Source: CBDCPI01 sp965220245 (GTDB taxonomy: Bacteria; Chloroflexota; Dehalococcoidia; Lucifugimonadales; UBA3495). From it: a DNA stretch of 64,000 bases. Location: assembly GCA_965220245.1 (NCBI GenBank), contig CBDCPI010000013.1, forward strand, positions 186,001-250,000, written 5' to 3'. Position 1 is the stretch's first letter. Each line of letters opens with the position of its first letter. Both the position numbers and the translations under genes were made by a program. Positions 25,085 through 33,562 of the stretch are shown one piece after another. A model generated the notes under the pieces. That model searched no databases and was not told where the DNA came from. It saw only the letters and a program-made list of their open reading frames with translations.

Positions 25085-25152
25085 CTGTTCTCCCGGAGTT
25101 CGATTAAGCCGGAGCACGGTAGGACATTCTTTCGGTTGACGGGTCGGCTAGG

Positions 25153-26496
25153 TCACCACCCGTGCTCCAGCTTATCCTTGAGCACGTTCACCAGGTCAGC
25201 CATCGGGACTCTGGACTGATGCATGGAGTCCCGGTCCCGGATAGTAACTTGCTGGTCGTCTAAGGTATCAAAGTCGATGGTCACACAGTAGGGGGTCCCG
25301 ATCTCGTCTTGCCGCCGGTAGCGGCGGCCGATGCTCTGAGCGTCATCGTACTGGGTGTTGAAGTGCTTTCTGAGTTGCCGGTACATCTGCTGGGCCGTCG
25401 GCGCCAGCCGGGCGTTCCGGCTCAGGGGCAACGCCGCCACCGTGACCGGGGCCAGCTTTCGGTGTAAATGAAGCACTACTCTCACGGCATCGCTTGGTCT
25501 GGACCCGGAGGAACTCTGTCTCGAGCTAGCGGAGGGATCGGGCTCCTCGTCGTAAGCGTCCAGCCAAAAGGCCAGCACGGCGCGGTCGACTCCACCCGAA
25601 GGCTCGATGACGTAGGGGAAATATCGTTCCGGTCCGCCGTCGGCAGCATCGTCAAAGTAGGTCAAGTCTTGGCCGCTGGCCTCGGCGTGCTGTCTCAAGT
25701 CGAAGTCGGTCCGGTCGGCGATGCCCTCCAGTTCGGCCCAACCCCAAGGGAACCGGTACTCGATGTCATAGCAGTCCTTGGCATAGTGGGCCAACTCGTC
25801 CGAAGCGTGGCGGCGCAAGCGCAGATTCTCCGGGCGAACACCGTGGGCCACATACCAGTCAAACCGGGTCTGGACCCATTGTTGGAGCCACTCTTCGTCG
25901 GTGCCGGGTTTTACGAAATACTCCACCTCCATTTGCTCGAATTCTCTGGTGCGGAAAGTGAAGTTACCGGGGGTTATTTCGTTGCGAAAGGCCTTGCCGA
26001 TTTGGCCGATGCCGAAAGGCAGTTTTTTGCGGCTGGAGTTCACTACATTGGGGAAGTTGACGAAAATGCCCTGAGCGGTCTCGGGCCGCAGGTAGACCTC
26101 GTTGGCGGTGTCTGCCACCGGCCCCATGTGGGTGCGGAACATGAGGTTGAATTGCCGGGAGTCCCCCAACTGGCCTCCGCACTCAGGGCAACGGTCTGAG
26201 GTCAAGTCGTCGGTGCGGAACCGCAGGTTGCAACTGCCGCACTGCGCCAAGGGATCGCTGAAGTTCTCGACGTGCCCGCTGGCCACCCACACCTGGGGGT
26301 TCATTAGGATCGCGGCGTCCAGGCCCACCATATCGTCCCGCTCCAAGATCACCGAACGCCACCAAGCATCTTTGACGTTGCGTTTTAGCTCAACGCCCAG
26401 AGGCCCGTAGTCCCAGGTAGACCCAAGTCCTCCGTAAACCTCACTACTCTGAAAGACAAAGCCACGACGTTTGGAAAGGGAAAGGATCTTGTCCAT
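25153..26496 (-). CDS. glyS: Glycyl-tRNA synthetase, dimeric class II type
   Basis: 447 residues from MDKILSLSKRRGFVFQSSEV, the conserved N-terminus of alpha2 GlyRS (GRS1 type); the frame extends to 26583 but homologues begin here. It has the motif-1 region VYGGLGSTWDYGPLGVELKR, a zinc ribbon with CGSC and CPEC, the motif-2 region LRPETAQGIFVNF with FRNEITPGNFTFRTREFEQM, and motif 3 with EPSGGVDRAVLAFWLDAY. The C-terminal anticodon domain begins around VVLHLHRKLAPVTVAALPLS. It attaches glycine to tRNA-Gly. No T-box leader was seen upstream. Confidence 0.94.
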   Translation of the reverse strand: MDKILSLSKRRGFVFQSSEVYGGLGSTWDYGPLGVELKRNVKDAWWRSVILERDDMVGLDAAILMNPQVWVASGHVENFSDPLAQCGSCNLRFRTDDLTSDRCPECGGQLGDSRQFNLMFRTHMGPVADTANEVYLRPETAQGIFVNFPNVVNSSRKKLPFGIGQIGKAFRNEITPGNFTFRTREFEQMEVEYFVKPGTDEEWLQQWVQTRFDWYVAHGVRPENLRLRRHASDELAHYAKDCYDIEYRFPWGWAELEGIADRTDFDLRQHAEASGQDLTYFDDAADGGPERYFPYVIEPSGGVDRAVLAFWLDAYDEEPDPSASSRQSSSGSRPSDAVRVVLHLHRKLAPVTVAALPLSRNARLAPTAQQMYRQLRKHFNTQYDDAQSIGRRYRRQDEIGTPYCVTIDFDTLDDQQVTIRDRDSMHQSRVPMADLVNVLKDKLEHGW

Positions 26497-26717
26497 GTCG
26501 GCATAGGCCAGGAACCGTGCCACTAGGCGCCTCCAGGTAAGAGGGAGATGCGGAGCCTGTTGAAAGGGGCTATGAAAGCCCAATTCGATTAGAGATTACC
26601 AATTCCCGCAATCGATGTAAACAATCCCTCAGCCGCGGTATTCCCAACACGCGCCGGTTATGTAAAATGGAACCGGTGCTACGGTTCTAATGCCACGGTT
26701 CCAAGGGGCAAAAGGCC

Positions 26718-27044
26718 ATGGCCCGCTCACGCACTTACCGCCACGACTTGCCTGGCCCTCATTGTGGCTCCAACTGGACCCCCAAGGACGGCCACTCCCG
26801 GGGCAAGCAGACCTACCGCTGCGGTGATTGCCACCATCGTTTCGCCCCAGAGGGCAACCGTCATTACTGCCCCCAGTCCGTCAAGGACCAGGCCCTGGAG
26901 GGGAGTGAACTGGAATGAGGGACCCATTCCAGGCTGCGGGACAAGCTGAAGCGTTTGCAGTGTAAGACCAAGGGGTACAGCAAGAAGGTAACCATGCTCC
27001 GGGACTCGATAGCCCTGGTGTGTCTCCGGCTGGACTTAATCTAA
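26718..27044 (+). mobile_element. IS1-like transposase remnant with internal deletion
   Basis: The first part, ending at a TGA at 26916-26918, encodes a zinc-ribbon N-terminus like InsA: GPHCGSNWTPKDGHSRGKQT followed by YRCGDCHHRF, where the first Cys of the usual CPxC is replaced by Gly. After a frameshift, 26930-27044 encodes SRLRDKLKRLQCKTKGYSKK...SIALVCLRLDLI, the C-terminal end of IS1-family transposases. The catalytic DDE core between them is deleted. No intact terminal repeats were recognised. Confidence 0.72.
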
Positions 27045-27120
27045 TGCCAGCCCGTGCTGAGAATACCCAAATGAGAGGCAGTTTCCACAAGAGCAGCACT
27101 TTATTGTATAGACAAAAAGG

Positions 27121-27147
27121 TTGACAATATCCCCAACTGCCTATGCA
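27121..27147 (+). promoter_or_regulatory. Possible brnT promoter
   Basis: A consensus TTGACA lies at 27121-27126, with a weak -10 candidate TATGCA at 27142-27147 (15-bp spacer), nine bases before the brnT start. BrnTA systems are autoregulated by the BrnA ribbon-helix-helix, so an operator would be expected here, but I see no clear palindrome. Confidence 0.35.
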
Positions 27148-27156
27148 ACATAAGGT

Positions 27157-27429
27157 ATGGAATACGAATGGGATGAGGCCAAGCGGCAAGACAATGCTAT
27201 GAAGCACGGCGTTGACTTTTCGGCCATTGAAGCCTTCGAGTGGCAGACTGCCGTTACTGAATCCAACCTTCGCGACGATGAACTGCGATATGTCGCGATC
27301 GGCTATATTGACGGGCGTCTCCATGTCGCCATTTACACGCTGCGGGGCAATAATCGCCGCATCATTAGCTTACGCAGGGCCAATCCGAGGGAGGTTCGAA
27401 ACTATGTCAGAAGCCGCGAACAAACATGA
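27157..27429 (+). CDS. brnT: BrnT-family toxin
   Basis: A 90-residue protein with the family opening MEYEWDEAKRQDNAMKHGVD, then FSAIEAFEWQTAV, DDELRYVAIGYIDGRLHVAIY and the C-terminal RRIISLRRANPREVRNYVRS. BrnT is a RelE-like ribonuclease toxin, inhibited by BrnA in a 2:2 complex. The conserved Lys/His/Arg positions of the active site (KHGV; RRIISLRRA) are present, so the toxin looks functional. The antitoxin gene starts inside its last codons. Confidence 0.9.
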   Translation: MEYEWDEAKRQDNAMKHGVDFSAIEAFEWQTAVTESNLRDDELRYVAIGYIDGRLHVAIYTLRGNNRRIISLRRANPREVRNYVRSREQT

Positions 27430-27742
27430 TCTGGTCAATTTGACCTTCAACGAAATCGCCGAGAAGTATGGCGAAGAGGCGGCCATCAACGCTGGCATCG
27501 CCGCCGACCCCGACACGTTTGAATTGGACGACGCTTGGTTTGCCCGTGCCCGCCCCGCAAGTGAGGTGGACCCTCAGCTCGTGGAGCATTCCCGACGGAC
27601 CCGCGGCAAACAGAAAGCTCCCAAAAAGGAGTTGGTGTCCATCAGGTTGGATTCGGACATCGCAGCCCACTTCCGTTCCAGTGGACCGGGCTGGCAGGCG
27701 CGGCTCAACGATACGCTGCGCCGAGCGGTCTTCGGGGCGTAA
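27404..27742 (+). CDS. brnA: BrnA-family antitoxin
   Basis: 112 residues from the ATG at 27404, with GGGAGG about ten bases upstream. It overlaps brnT by 26 bp. The N-terminal half is acidic (LDDAWFARARPASEVDP), a typical toxin-wrapping region. KELVSIRLDSDIAAHFRSSGPGWQARLNDTLRRAVFGA contains the ribbon-helix-helix DNA-binding segment at the C-terminus, as in BrnA. It should neutralise BrnT and repress the operon. The N-terminal part is longer than in the smallest BrnA proteins. Confidence 0.88.
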   Translation: MSEAANKHDLVNLTFNEIAEKYGEEAAINAGIAADPDTFELDDAWFARARPASEVDPQLVEHSRRTRGKQKAPKKELVSIRLDSDIAAHFRSSGPGWQARLNDTLRRAVFGA

Positions 27743-27783
27743 ATGGATGCCAGCCTCCGCTAACGGAGCACTGGCCCTTGTCC

Positions 27784-27954
27784 CTATGCCGCTGCTCGGT
27801 CTTCCACAATCAGAGAGCAGCCAACCGTCCGGAGAGCTTTTTCGACTTGACCAATATGGGAGCGGTGTCTTGGGTCCACTAGCCTACGGATAGCTCCCTC
27901 ACCAAGACTCAATCGAGCAGCGAGTTCGAGATTGGCAACCCCTAAATAGCGCAC
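27784..27954 (-). CDS. Small helix-turn-helix protein, probably a detached HTH domain of a HicB-type antitoxin
   Basis: 56 residues from a GTG at 27952-27954 with AAGGAGG nine bases upstream (27964-27970). It reads VRYLGVANLELAARLSLGEG, AIRRLVDPRHRSHIGQVEKA and ends SLIVEDRAAA. The LAARL...GAIRRLVDPRHRS pattern is the XRE-like HTH found at the C-terminus of some HicB and similar antitoxins. It lies downstream of the broken hicB on the same strand, so it may be a remnant of that locus. Because a good ribosome-binding site is present, it could still be made. Confidence 0.55.
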   Translation of the reverse strand: MRYLGVANLELAARLSLGEGAIRRLVDPRHRSHIGQVEKALRTVGCSLIVEDRAAA

Positions 27955-28018
27955 GATTTAAAACCTCCTTCTATCGTGGTATGTGGGGAATCGTTTTTTC
28001 TTCTAACGCCTTTTTAAT

Positions 28019-28327
28019 CTACTCATTCAAGCTCATGCCATCCTCGATAGACGCCAATGTGACCCGGCGGTGGAGGTCAGGCCCTAAACGGAGGAGCATC
28101 TTGCCTGAGAAGGGCTTCCGTGGTTCAATGCCTCGCTCCTCACATAGGGCCAAATATTGACCAATGGAGGTAAGAAAGTCGCGTTTTAGTCCTTCTACGT
28201 CTGAGGCTTCATACGTCTGAGACTTCAAAGGTAGCTACCGGGCTGGCCCAGCGTTGATGACGCGCCCGTGCAACAGGTCTACGGATTCGTCATATTCGAT
28301 AGCAGCGATGTAGCCCTTGTACTCCAT
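28019..28327 (-). pseudogene. HicB-family antitoxin gene interrupted by an in-frame stop and a 16-bp duplication
   Basis: The N-terminal part MEYKGYIAAIEYDESVDLLH-GRVINAG and the C-terminal part SDVEGLKRDFLTSIGQYLAL, EERGIEPRKPFSGKMLLRLG, PDLHRRVTLASIEDGMSLNE together make a HicB antitoxin (partial RNase H fold then RHH). Between them is a TAG at 28235-28237 and a 16-bp tandem duplication (TACGTCTGAGGCTTCA at 28196-28211, TACGTCTGAGACTTCA at 28212-28227). The alternative frame across the scar still reads PVATFEVSDV, the ancestral sequence. The C-terminus also ends early at SLNE. No hicA is adjacent. Confidence 0.8.
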
Positions 28328-28512
28328 ATTAATGAAGGGCCCTCTCCGCGAACTCACCCCGGTCCTTGGGAGTTGACATAGACTTGGGACGGGCGCCTCG
28401 GGCAAGCGCCAGCACCCTTTAGTCTCCGGCGCCAAGGCCGAGCGCAAGCTCCGGGGTCTTCTCACTACCCCGGACAACGGCATGAGACTACCGCCAGCAG
28501 AACGGCGCTAGC

Positions 28513-30048
28513 TCACTGTTGGGCGACCCAGTCGGCGATCCGCTCCCCGATCATAATGGCCGTGGCGTTGGTGTTGGCCCGGGGCACTTGGGGCATAACC
28601 GATGAGTCGGCAACCCATAGGCCCGTTACACCTTTGACCCGGCACTGCTGGTCGACGACCGCCATGGGATCAGAGTCCGGGCCGATCTTGCAGGTGCCCG
28701 ACACGTGGCGAGAGCTGCCGATGGACTGCCGGATCCACTGGTCCAGGATGTCGTCGGTTTCCAAGACCTCATCGGTGGGATTGACTCGGCCGTCAGAGAC
28801 ATCTTGATAGGCATCGGATTCCAGGATACGCGACGCTAACCGCACCGCATCCCTCATTCGCCGCATGTCGTTGGCGTTATGAAAATACCGATAGTTAAAG
28901 GCCGGTTGCACGGTGGGGTCGGCGGAGGCCAGCCTGACCCACCCGGAGCCATCGGGCAATTCCAAGGCGCAGGCGATGCGGGCGGTACGCTCGGGTAGGA
29001 CTTCGCCGGTCATGATATTGAATACCCCCAAGGCGTGGAGCATCACATCGTTGGGCTGAGATGGCGGTTCGGAGGTGACCCGGAGACCGAACCGCAAGGC
29101 GCCAGCGTTGGAGGTGAGTTCGATTCCCTCTTTAACCCGGAAAGAGACCGACGACATCGGGTGGTTGAACAGGTTCTGCCCCACGCCGGGTAGCTCCCGG
29201 ATTACGGGGATTCCAAATTCCTCCAGTTGGTCTCTGGGACCAATGCCAGACAGCATCAGAATGTGCGGCGACTTCAGCGCCCCGGCGCTCAGCACCACCG
29301 AATCGGCTTCCACGGTAAAGATCTTGCCGCCGCTCTCCGCTTCCACGCCCACTACGCGAGCGTCTTCGGTCAAGATACGGCGGACAAACACGTTTCCCCG
29401 GACGGTCAAGTTAAGCCGGTGGCGGGCCGGGGTCAGGTGAGTCAAGTTCGTGCTCATCCTGATGCCGTTCTGGTTATTCATCGGGATGGCGCCGATGCCA
29501 GCGGGGTTCGGTCCGTTCATATCCTCGGTGGTGGGGTAGCCGGCTTGGGTGCAAGCGGTATAAAAAGCCCGCTGGACCAACGGCCACGGTTCCTTCTCCC
29601 GCCGGACTATGGGAATCGGCCCTTCCGTACCGTGAAAGTCGTCCCGGATGTCCAAGTCCCGCTCCGCTTTCCGGAAGTAGGGCAGAACGTTGACGTAGCT
29701 CCACTCGTCGTTACCCCAAGAAGCCCAACGGTCGAAGTCCTCGGGAAGTCCACGTAGGAACACTTGGCCGTTAATCGATCCTGAGCCACCGATTACCTTG
29801 CCTTGAGCTACGTTGGTCTCACCCTGCTCGTCGGTTAGGGTCCCCCGCAGCGACCACGAAACCGGTGAGCCGATTGCTTCGCCAGCAGAGGAGCCGCCGT
29901 CCCGCACCGCCTCCGGTAAGTGCTCGGGGTCTGGATAGTCTTGGCCGGCTTCAAGCAGCAGGACCGCCCAGTTGGGGTCTTCCGACAACCGGCTGGCTAC
30001 GACCGAGCCGGCCGAGCCGCCGCCGATAACTATGACATCGTATTTCAT
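28513..30048 (-). CDS. GMC-family FAD oxidoreductase
   Basis: A 511-residue glucose-methanol-choline oxidoreductase. The N-terminal FAD motif is VIVIGGGSAGSVVASRLSED. GMC signature 1 is in QGKVIGGSGSINGQVFLRGL, and signature 2 in VVLSAGALKSPHILMLSGIG. The catalytic His region is SRHVSGTCKIGPDSDPMAVV and the C-terminal FAD loop PRANTNATAIMIGERIA. These enzymes oxidise alcohols (choline, aryl alcohols, sugars and others) with oxygen or a quinone; the substrate here is unknown. No signal peptide is present, so it is cytoplasmic. A paralogue lies at 38500-40047. Confidence 0.9.
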   Translation of the reverse strand: MKYDVIVIGGGSAGSVVASRLSEDPNWAVLLLEAGQDYPDPEHLPEAVRDGGSSAGEAIGSPVSWSLRGTLTDEQGETNVAQGKVIGGSGSINGQVFLRGLPEDFDRWASWGNDEWSYVNVLPYFRKAERDLDIRDDFHGTEGPIPIVRREKEPWPLVQRAFYTACTQAGYPTTEDMNGPNPAGIGAIPMNNQNGIRMSTNLTHLTPARHRLNLTVRGNVFVRRILTEDARVVGVEAESGGKIFTVEADSVVLSAGALKSPHILMLSGIGPRDQLEEFGIPVIRELPGVGQNLFNHPMSSVSFRVKEGIELTSNAGALRFGLRVTSEPPSQPNDVMLHALGVFNIMTGEVLPERTARIACALELPDGSGWVRLASADPTVQPAFNYRYFHNANDMRRMRDAVRLASRILESDAYQDVSDGRVNPTDEVLETDDILDQWIRQSIGSSRHVSGTCKIGPDSDPMAVVDQQCRVKGVTGLWVADSSVMPQVPRANTNATAIMIGERIADWVAQQ

Positions 30049-30105
30049 ACTTGCTCCGGGAATTTAGTATAGGCGCCACCAATTGGCTGGGCAGGCATTA
30101 GGTTC

Positions 30106-30188
30106 TGTTGACATTTTCCTGTCATTCCCGCTAAAGCGGGAATGACGATATGGGATTACAGGATCGCCTCATATCGCAAATGTCAACA
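30106..30188. repeat. 83-bp inverted-repeat element with GTCATTCCCGC hairpin
   Basis: TGTTGACATTT at 30106-30116 is inverted at 30178-30188. Between them is a GTCATTCCCGCTAAAGCGGGAATGAC hairpin of the same type as inside MITE-1 (given at 30121-30146). It lies between the divergently spaced minus-strand GMC and epimerase genes and has no coding capacity. Confidence 0.6.
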
Positions 30189-30232
30189 CTGCCTAGTTGC
30201 ACTATCTAAGTGTCGCGGGTTAGTAGCTTTGG

Positions 30233-31213
30233 CTAGTCCAAGAAGGGGGTGTCCCGGCGCCATTTCAGGTACTCCGCTAGTCCGGCCGCCAAATCGTATT
30301 TGGGCATCCAGTCGAAGTCTTGGGCTAGCCGATGGCCGGATAGTGGTCCCCGCGACGGTAGGCCCTCTTGGGCCTGACCCCCGCCAGCTTCCCCATCCTC
30401 AACTTGGGCCGATGGGGATAGCCGGACCAACTGGTCTAGGATTTCCTTGCCCGTTATCCATACCCCGGCGGTGAGGTTGTATAAATGGTGCGGGAGGACC
30501 GGAGCATCCAACACGGTGCGAATGCCGTCGGCGATGTCTACCACATAGGTGTAGTCCCGTCCTTGCTCCAAGGCTGCTGCCGGGATGGGTTCTCTCCGCA
30601 CCGCCTTTCTGGTCCAATCGTAGAAGACCGACATCACGGCCCGGTGACCTGTTACTCGTTCCATGGGCCCATAAGGGGTGCTCAAGCGAATGCTCGCAGT
30701 GGATAGCTGATGAAGCTCCCCGTAACGTTGGGTCAAGAGTTCGCTGGCGTACTTGGTAATCCCGTACAGGTTTTGCGGGGCTGGGGGCGTCTCTTCATTC
30801 AGGGTCTGGTCCCCAAGGCCGGCCGCGCCGTATACCGCACCCGAGCTAATGTAAAGGAACCGCTGCACCCGCAGGGTGCGGGCAAGTTCAAGGATGTTGG
30901 CGGTGCCCTCGATATTTATGTCAATTACAGCCCGGCTGCGTTGGGTCTCCAGTTCTACCCGGTTGACGGTATACACCGCCGCATGCACCACTTTGTCGAT
31001 GGAGAAATCAGTCCCAAGCCGCTCTACCGCCGACCGGTCTAACATATCGGCTTGAACAAAGTTTACGCGGTCGGCTAGGCCCCCTAGAAATTTCTCCAAG
31101 ACATGGTCCGGGCCGTTAAGGTCGAAGCAGACAACTTGGTGACCGGCCCGGGCCAGTTCCTTCACTATATTGGCTCCAACAAATCCAGTGCCGCCGGTCA
31201 CAAGAGTTGCCAT
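30233..31213 (-). CDS. NAD-dependent epimerase/dehydratase (extended SDR)
   Basis: A 326-residue extended SDR. It starts with LVTGGTGFVGANIVKELARA, has acidic ribose-binding D33 in VVCFDLNGPD, the serine region LYISSGAVYGAAG and catalytic YGITKYASELLTQRY (YxxxK). The C-terminal half has VVDIADGIRTVLDAP and is typical of nucleotide-sugar epimerases and related dehydratases. The precise substrate cannot be read. It is separated by about 185 bp containing a repeat from the GMC gene downstream. Confidence 0.88.
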   Translation of the reverse strand: MATLVTGGTGFVGANIVKELARAGHQVVCFDLNGPDHVLEKFLGGLADRVNFVQADMLDRSAVERLGTDFSIDKVVHAAVYTVNRVELETQRSRAVIDINIEGTANILELARTLRVQRFLYISSGAVYGAAGLGDQTLNEETPPAPQNLYGITKYASELLTQRYGELHQLSTASIRLSTPYGPMERVTGHRAVMSVFYDWTRKAVRREPIPAAALEQGRDYTYVVDIADGIRTVLDAPVLPHHLYNLTAGVWITGKEILDQLVRLSPSAQVEDGEAGGGQAQEGLPSRGPLSGHRLAQDFDWMPKYDLAAGLAEYLKWRRDTPFLD

Positions 31214-31262
31214 GACCTATCCTCCAGTACCTCAACCCGGTACTCTCTCGGGTTCCCCTGCC

Positions 31263-31440
31263 GGGTCTTTCAATTGTCATTCTGATGTCATTCTGATGTC
31301 ATTCTGAAGGAGCCCTTCGACTTCGCTCAAGATAAATTCCGTGACTGAAGAATCTAAACGCCTGGCCCGGAACCAACCTTGCCTTGCCCGATGAATTCCA
31401 GACCCTTCACTCCGTTCAGGGTGACGATTGAAAGACCCTG
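31263..31440. repeat. MITE-2 copy with tandem TGATGTCATTCT units
   Basis: The left terminus GGGTCTTTCAATTGTCA (31263-31279) pairs with TGACGATTGAAAGACCC inside 31422-31440. Near the left end a 12-bp unit TGATGTCATTCT is repeated. The flanks carry a near-identical direct repeat, GGTTCCCCTGCC before and GGTCCCCCTGCC after, consistent with a target-site duplication that has since mutated. Confidence 0.72.
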
Positions 31441-31489
31441 GGTCCCCCTGCCGCCAAAGGGCCGGTGACGCAATAAGAAGCCTAGAGCC

Positions 31490-31915
31490 CTATTTGCGCT
31501 CGACCACTATCAAGGGGATTTCCCGGGTCGTTCTGGTCTGGTACTCGTCGTAGGCGGGCCAGATTTGGGTCATGACCGCCCAGAGGGACGGCTTTTCTTC
31601 CGGGGTCGCGGTGCGGGCCACCGCAGCGAACCGGTCCGCCAAGACTTGCAGTTCTACATCGGGGTACTTGACGAGGTTCCGGTACCAACCCGGGTGCCGG
31701 GGGGCGCCGCCCCTCGACGCCACCAATAGGTACCGGTCGCCGTCCTTCCCGTAAATAAGCGGTGTGGTGTAGGGTTGTCCCGAGTTGCGGCCAGTGGTGG
31801 TCAGGAGCAAAGTGGGAACGCCGGACCACATGTGGCCGTCTTGACCCCCGGTTTCCAAGTAGCGCTCCAGATGGTCTTGGACCCAATTGGCAGGCCTTTC
31901 GCTAGATGTCGACAT
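31490..31915 (-). CDS. Deazaflavin (F420)-dependent nitroreductase-family oxidoreductase (DUF385)
   Basis: A 141-residue split-barrel protein of the Ddn/DUF385 family: PTLLLTTTGRNSGQPYTTPL, then IYGKDGDRYLLVASRGGAPR and HPGWYRNLVKYPDVELQV are the F420-binding signatures. Members reduce quinones or nitroimidazoles with F420H2. Its presence implies that the host makes F420, in line with several Chloroflexota and Actinomycetota. It is a single gene between a MITE-2 copy and the restriction island. Confidence 0.9.
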   Translation of the reverse strand: MSTSSERPANWVQDHLERYLETGGQDGHMWSGVPTLLLTTTGRNSGQPYTTPLIYGKDGDRYLLVASRGGAPRHPGWYRNLVKYPDVELQVLADRFAAVARTATPEEKPSLWAVMTQIWPAYDEYQTRTTREIPLIVVERK

Positions 31916-32257
31916 GTTGCTTGCTTCCTTACACTGGATTTAGGGCTCTGGGTTTAGGTTGACGAAGGGTTTATCCGCCGCGCCCTTCGACTCCGCTCGG
32001 GGTGAGTGGAGTCGAACCCCACCAGTGTTCCGGCTCGGCGCGCGTTAGGTTTCAGCGGGACTTAGCGGATATTAACCCGGCGTGCCGGTTGCTGTCGAGG
32101 GCGCCAGCGAGTTCCTCAATCACAGACGCCCCGGTGCACCGTGGCCTCAACCGGTGTAGAAAAGTGAATCACCCTGATTAGTGAATCACCCTGATTACTG
32201 TAAGCAGGCACTTGGCACACTGGCGCATTTGTTCCATAATGCAGGCGCTTTAGGGGG
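31916..32257. other. Intergenic region with a short palindromic repeat and a 17-bp tandem repeat
   Basis: No convincing gene. At 31981-32020 there is a CCTTCGACTCCGCTCGGGG / GAGTGGAGTCGAACCCC palindromic repeat of the type scattered through the window. At 32164-32180 and 32181-32197 GTGAATCACCCTGATTA is repeated perfectly in tandem, about 95 bp upstream of the methylase gene. This could be an operator or a scar at the left border of the restriction island. Confidence 0.6.
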
Positions 32258-32290
32258 GTGGTAAACATAGCAGGCATATTGGGGTTCCAC

Positions 32291-32875
32291 ATGTACACGT
32301 CATCCTTTCGCTTTATTGACCTGTTCGCAGGAATAGGGGGCATGCGCCGGGGTTTTGATACTCTTGGTGGACGTTGCGTATTCACATCTGAATGGAACAA
32401 GTACGCCCAACAAACCTACATGGCCAACTTTGGCCCTGACGACTCCTTCATTGCCGGTGACATCACAAAAATCCATGCGACGGACATTCCGGAACATGAC
32501 CTGTTGCTGGCGGGTTTCCCTTGCCAGCCTTTCTCTATTGCCGGGGTAAGCAAAAAGAACGCCATCGGACAGGAGCATGGTTTCCGTTGCGAGGCGCAGG
32601 GAACTTTATTCTTTGATGTAGCCCGCATCATCGAACATCACCGTCCTTACGCCTTTGTGTTGGAGAATGTTAAGAACTTGGTCAACCATGACCGAGGCAA
32701 TACCTTCCGAGTGATTCGCAACACGCTGAAGGAGGAGTTGGGTTACTATGTATCGTGGCGGGTAATTGACGCGAAAGGGTTTGTGCCCCAACACCGCGAG
32801 CGAATTTTCATTGTTGGTTTCAGGGACGCCAATGACTTTGCCCTAAGTCTGATGCCTCGGGCAGCTACAACATAG
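32291..32875 (+). pseudogene. Truncated C5 cytosine DNA methyltransferase (Dcm/M.EcoRII type)
   Basis: 194 residues from ATG 32291. Motif I is FRFIDLFAGIGGMRRGF, motif II VFTSEWNKYAQQTY, the catalytic motif IV AGFPCQPFSIAG with PCQ, motif VI AFVLENVKNLV and motif VIII VPQHRERIFIVGFRD. The frame then ends in FALSLMPRAATT, so the target-recognition domain and motifs IX-X are missing and the protein is unlikely to methylate DNA. The sequence resembles methylases that modify CCWGG. Base composition is lower in GC than neighbours, consistent with transfer. An upstream in-frame start at 32258 is possible. Confidence 0.85.
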
Positions 32876-32931
32876 CTAGATCACGGTAATTACTGAGCCT
32901 GAACTCCACCATTACAACCGGAGAAACCTTC

Positions 32932-33474
32932 ATGACCTCCTCAATTCACCGTATGACTATTTCCGAGTTGGCTAACCGGGGCTGGATCATCATCTACGAT
33001 GAAAGCAATGGGGAAGCCGTTGCCATCCGGTCCGTTATCCGACACTGGAACAAACTGACCTGGGGCCAGCAGACCTTCTATCGCGCTAAATATGGCTTCG
33101 ACGAAAGCGGTGTGCTAGACATCAGCCTTTCAGAACGCCGCACACCTCCCATCGATCTCGGTTTCTTTTACAGCAGCCCAGCGGCAGGCGAAATCGTTGT
33201 CCCCGACACACTCGTGCCCGGAGCCAATGACCGTCTGCGGATAATCCTTGCACAAAGTCGAGTTGCGATGCATCGTAGTCGCTACGATGACACCGCCCGT
33301 CTGAACATCGGCCCAGACAGCACGGTAATCCTCACCACTCATGCTGAATGGGGATTACCGCGTACCGATTCTACTGGATACACGGAACCGGATGATGCCT
33401 ATATTTGCTACTGGGAAACCGACCGGGCTACCTGGCTCCCCACCGCTCCTTGGTGGGCCATGTGCCTAGATTAG
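32932..33474 (+). CDS. Hypothetical protein in the restriction island
   Basis: A 180-residue protein that I do not recognise. It starts MTSSIHRMTISELANRGWII and continues with GEAVAIRSVIRHWNKLTWGQ, FYRAKYGFDESGVLDISLSE and a beta-rich middle (LRIILAQSRVAMHRSRYDDT). The C-terminus is tryptophan-rich (YICYWETDRATWLPTAPWWA). No signal peptide or membrane helix. It lies 56 bp after the truncated methylase and 88 bp before the HNH endonuclease on the same strand, with similar lower GC, so it was probably acquired with them. A role in restriction or anti-phage defence is only a guess from position. Confidence 0.65.
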   Translation: MTSSIHRMTISELANRGWIIIYDESNGEAVAIRSVIRHWNKLTWGQQTFYRAKYGFDESGVLDISLSERRTPPIDLGFFYSSPAAGEIVVPDTLVPGANDRLRIILAQSRVAMHRSRYDDTARLNIGPDSTVILTTHAEWGLPRTDSTGYTEPDDAYICYWETDRATWLPTAPWWAMCLD

Positions 33475-33562
33475 AGGAATGATAGCTAGGCAACAAACTG
33501 TGGATTCTGGTTGTTGGATTGAATAAGTCCTACTCTTGTATCCTTTGCAGGAGTACTGAGGC

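Noticed and set aside
25468..26199. 243-codon plus-strand frame opposite glyS
   Set aside because: Antisense shadow of a clear glycyl-tRNA synthetase; composition follows the opposite strand's codons.
32030..32110. Possible C-terminal gene fragment on the minus strand before the restriction island
   Set aside because: The translation (about 25 residues) matches no family I can name, so it is not annotated.
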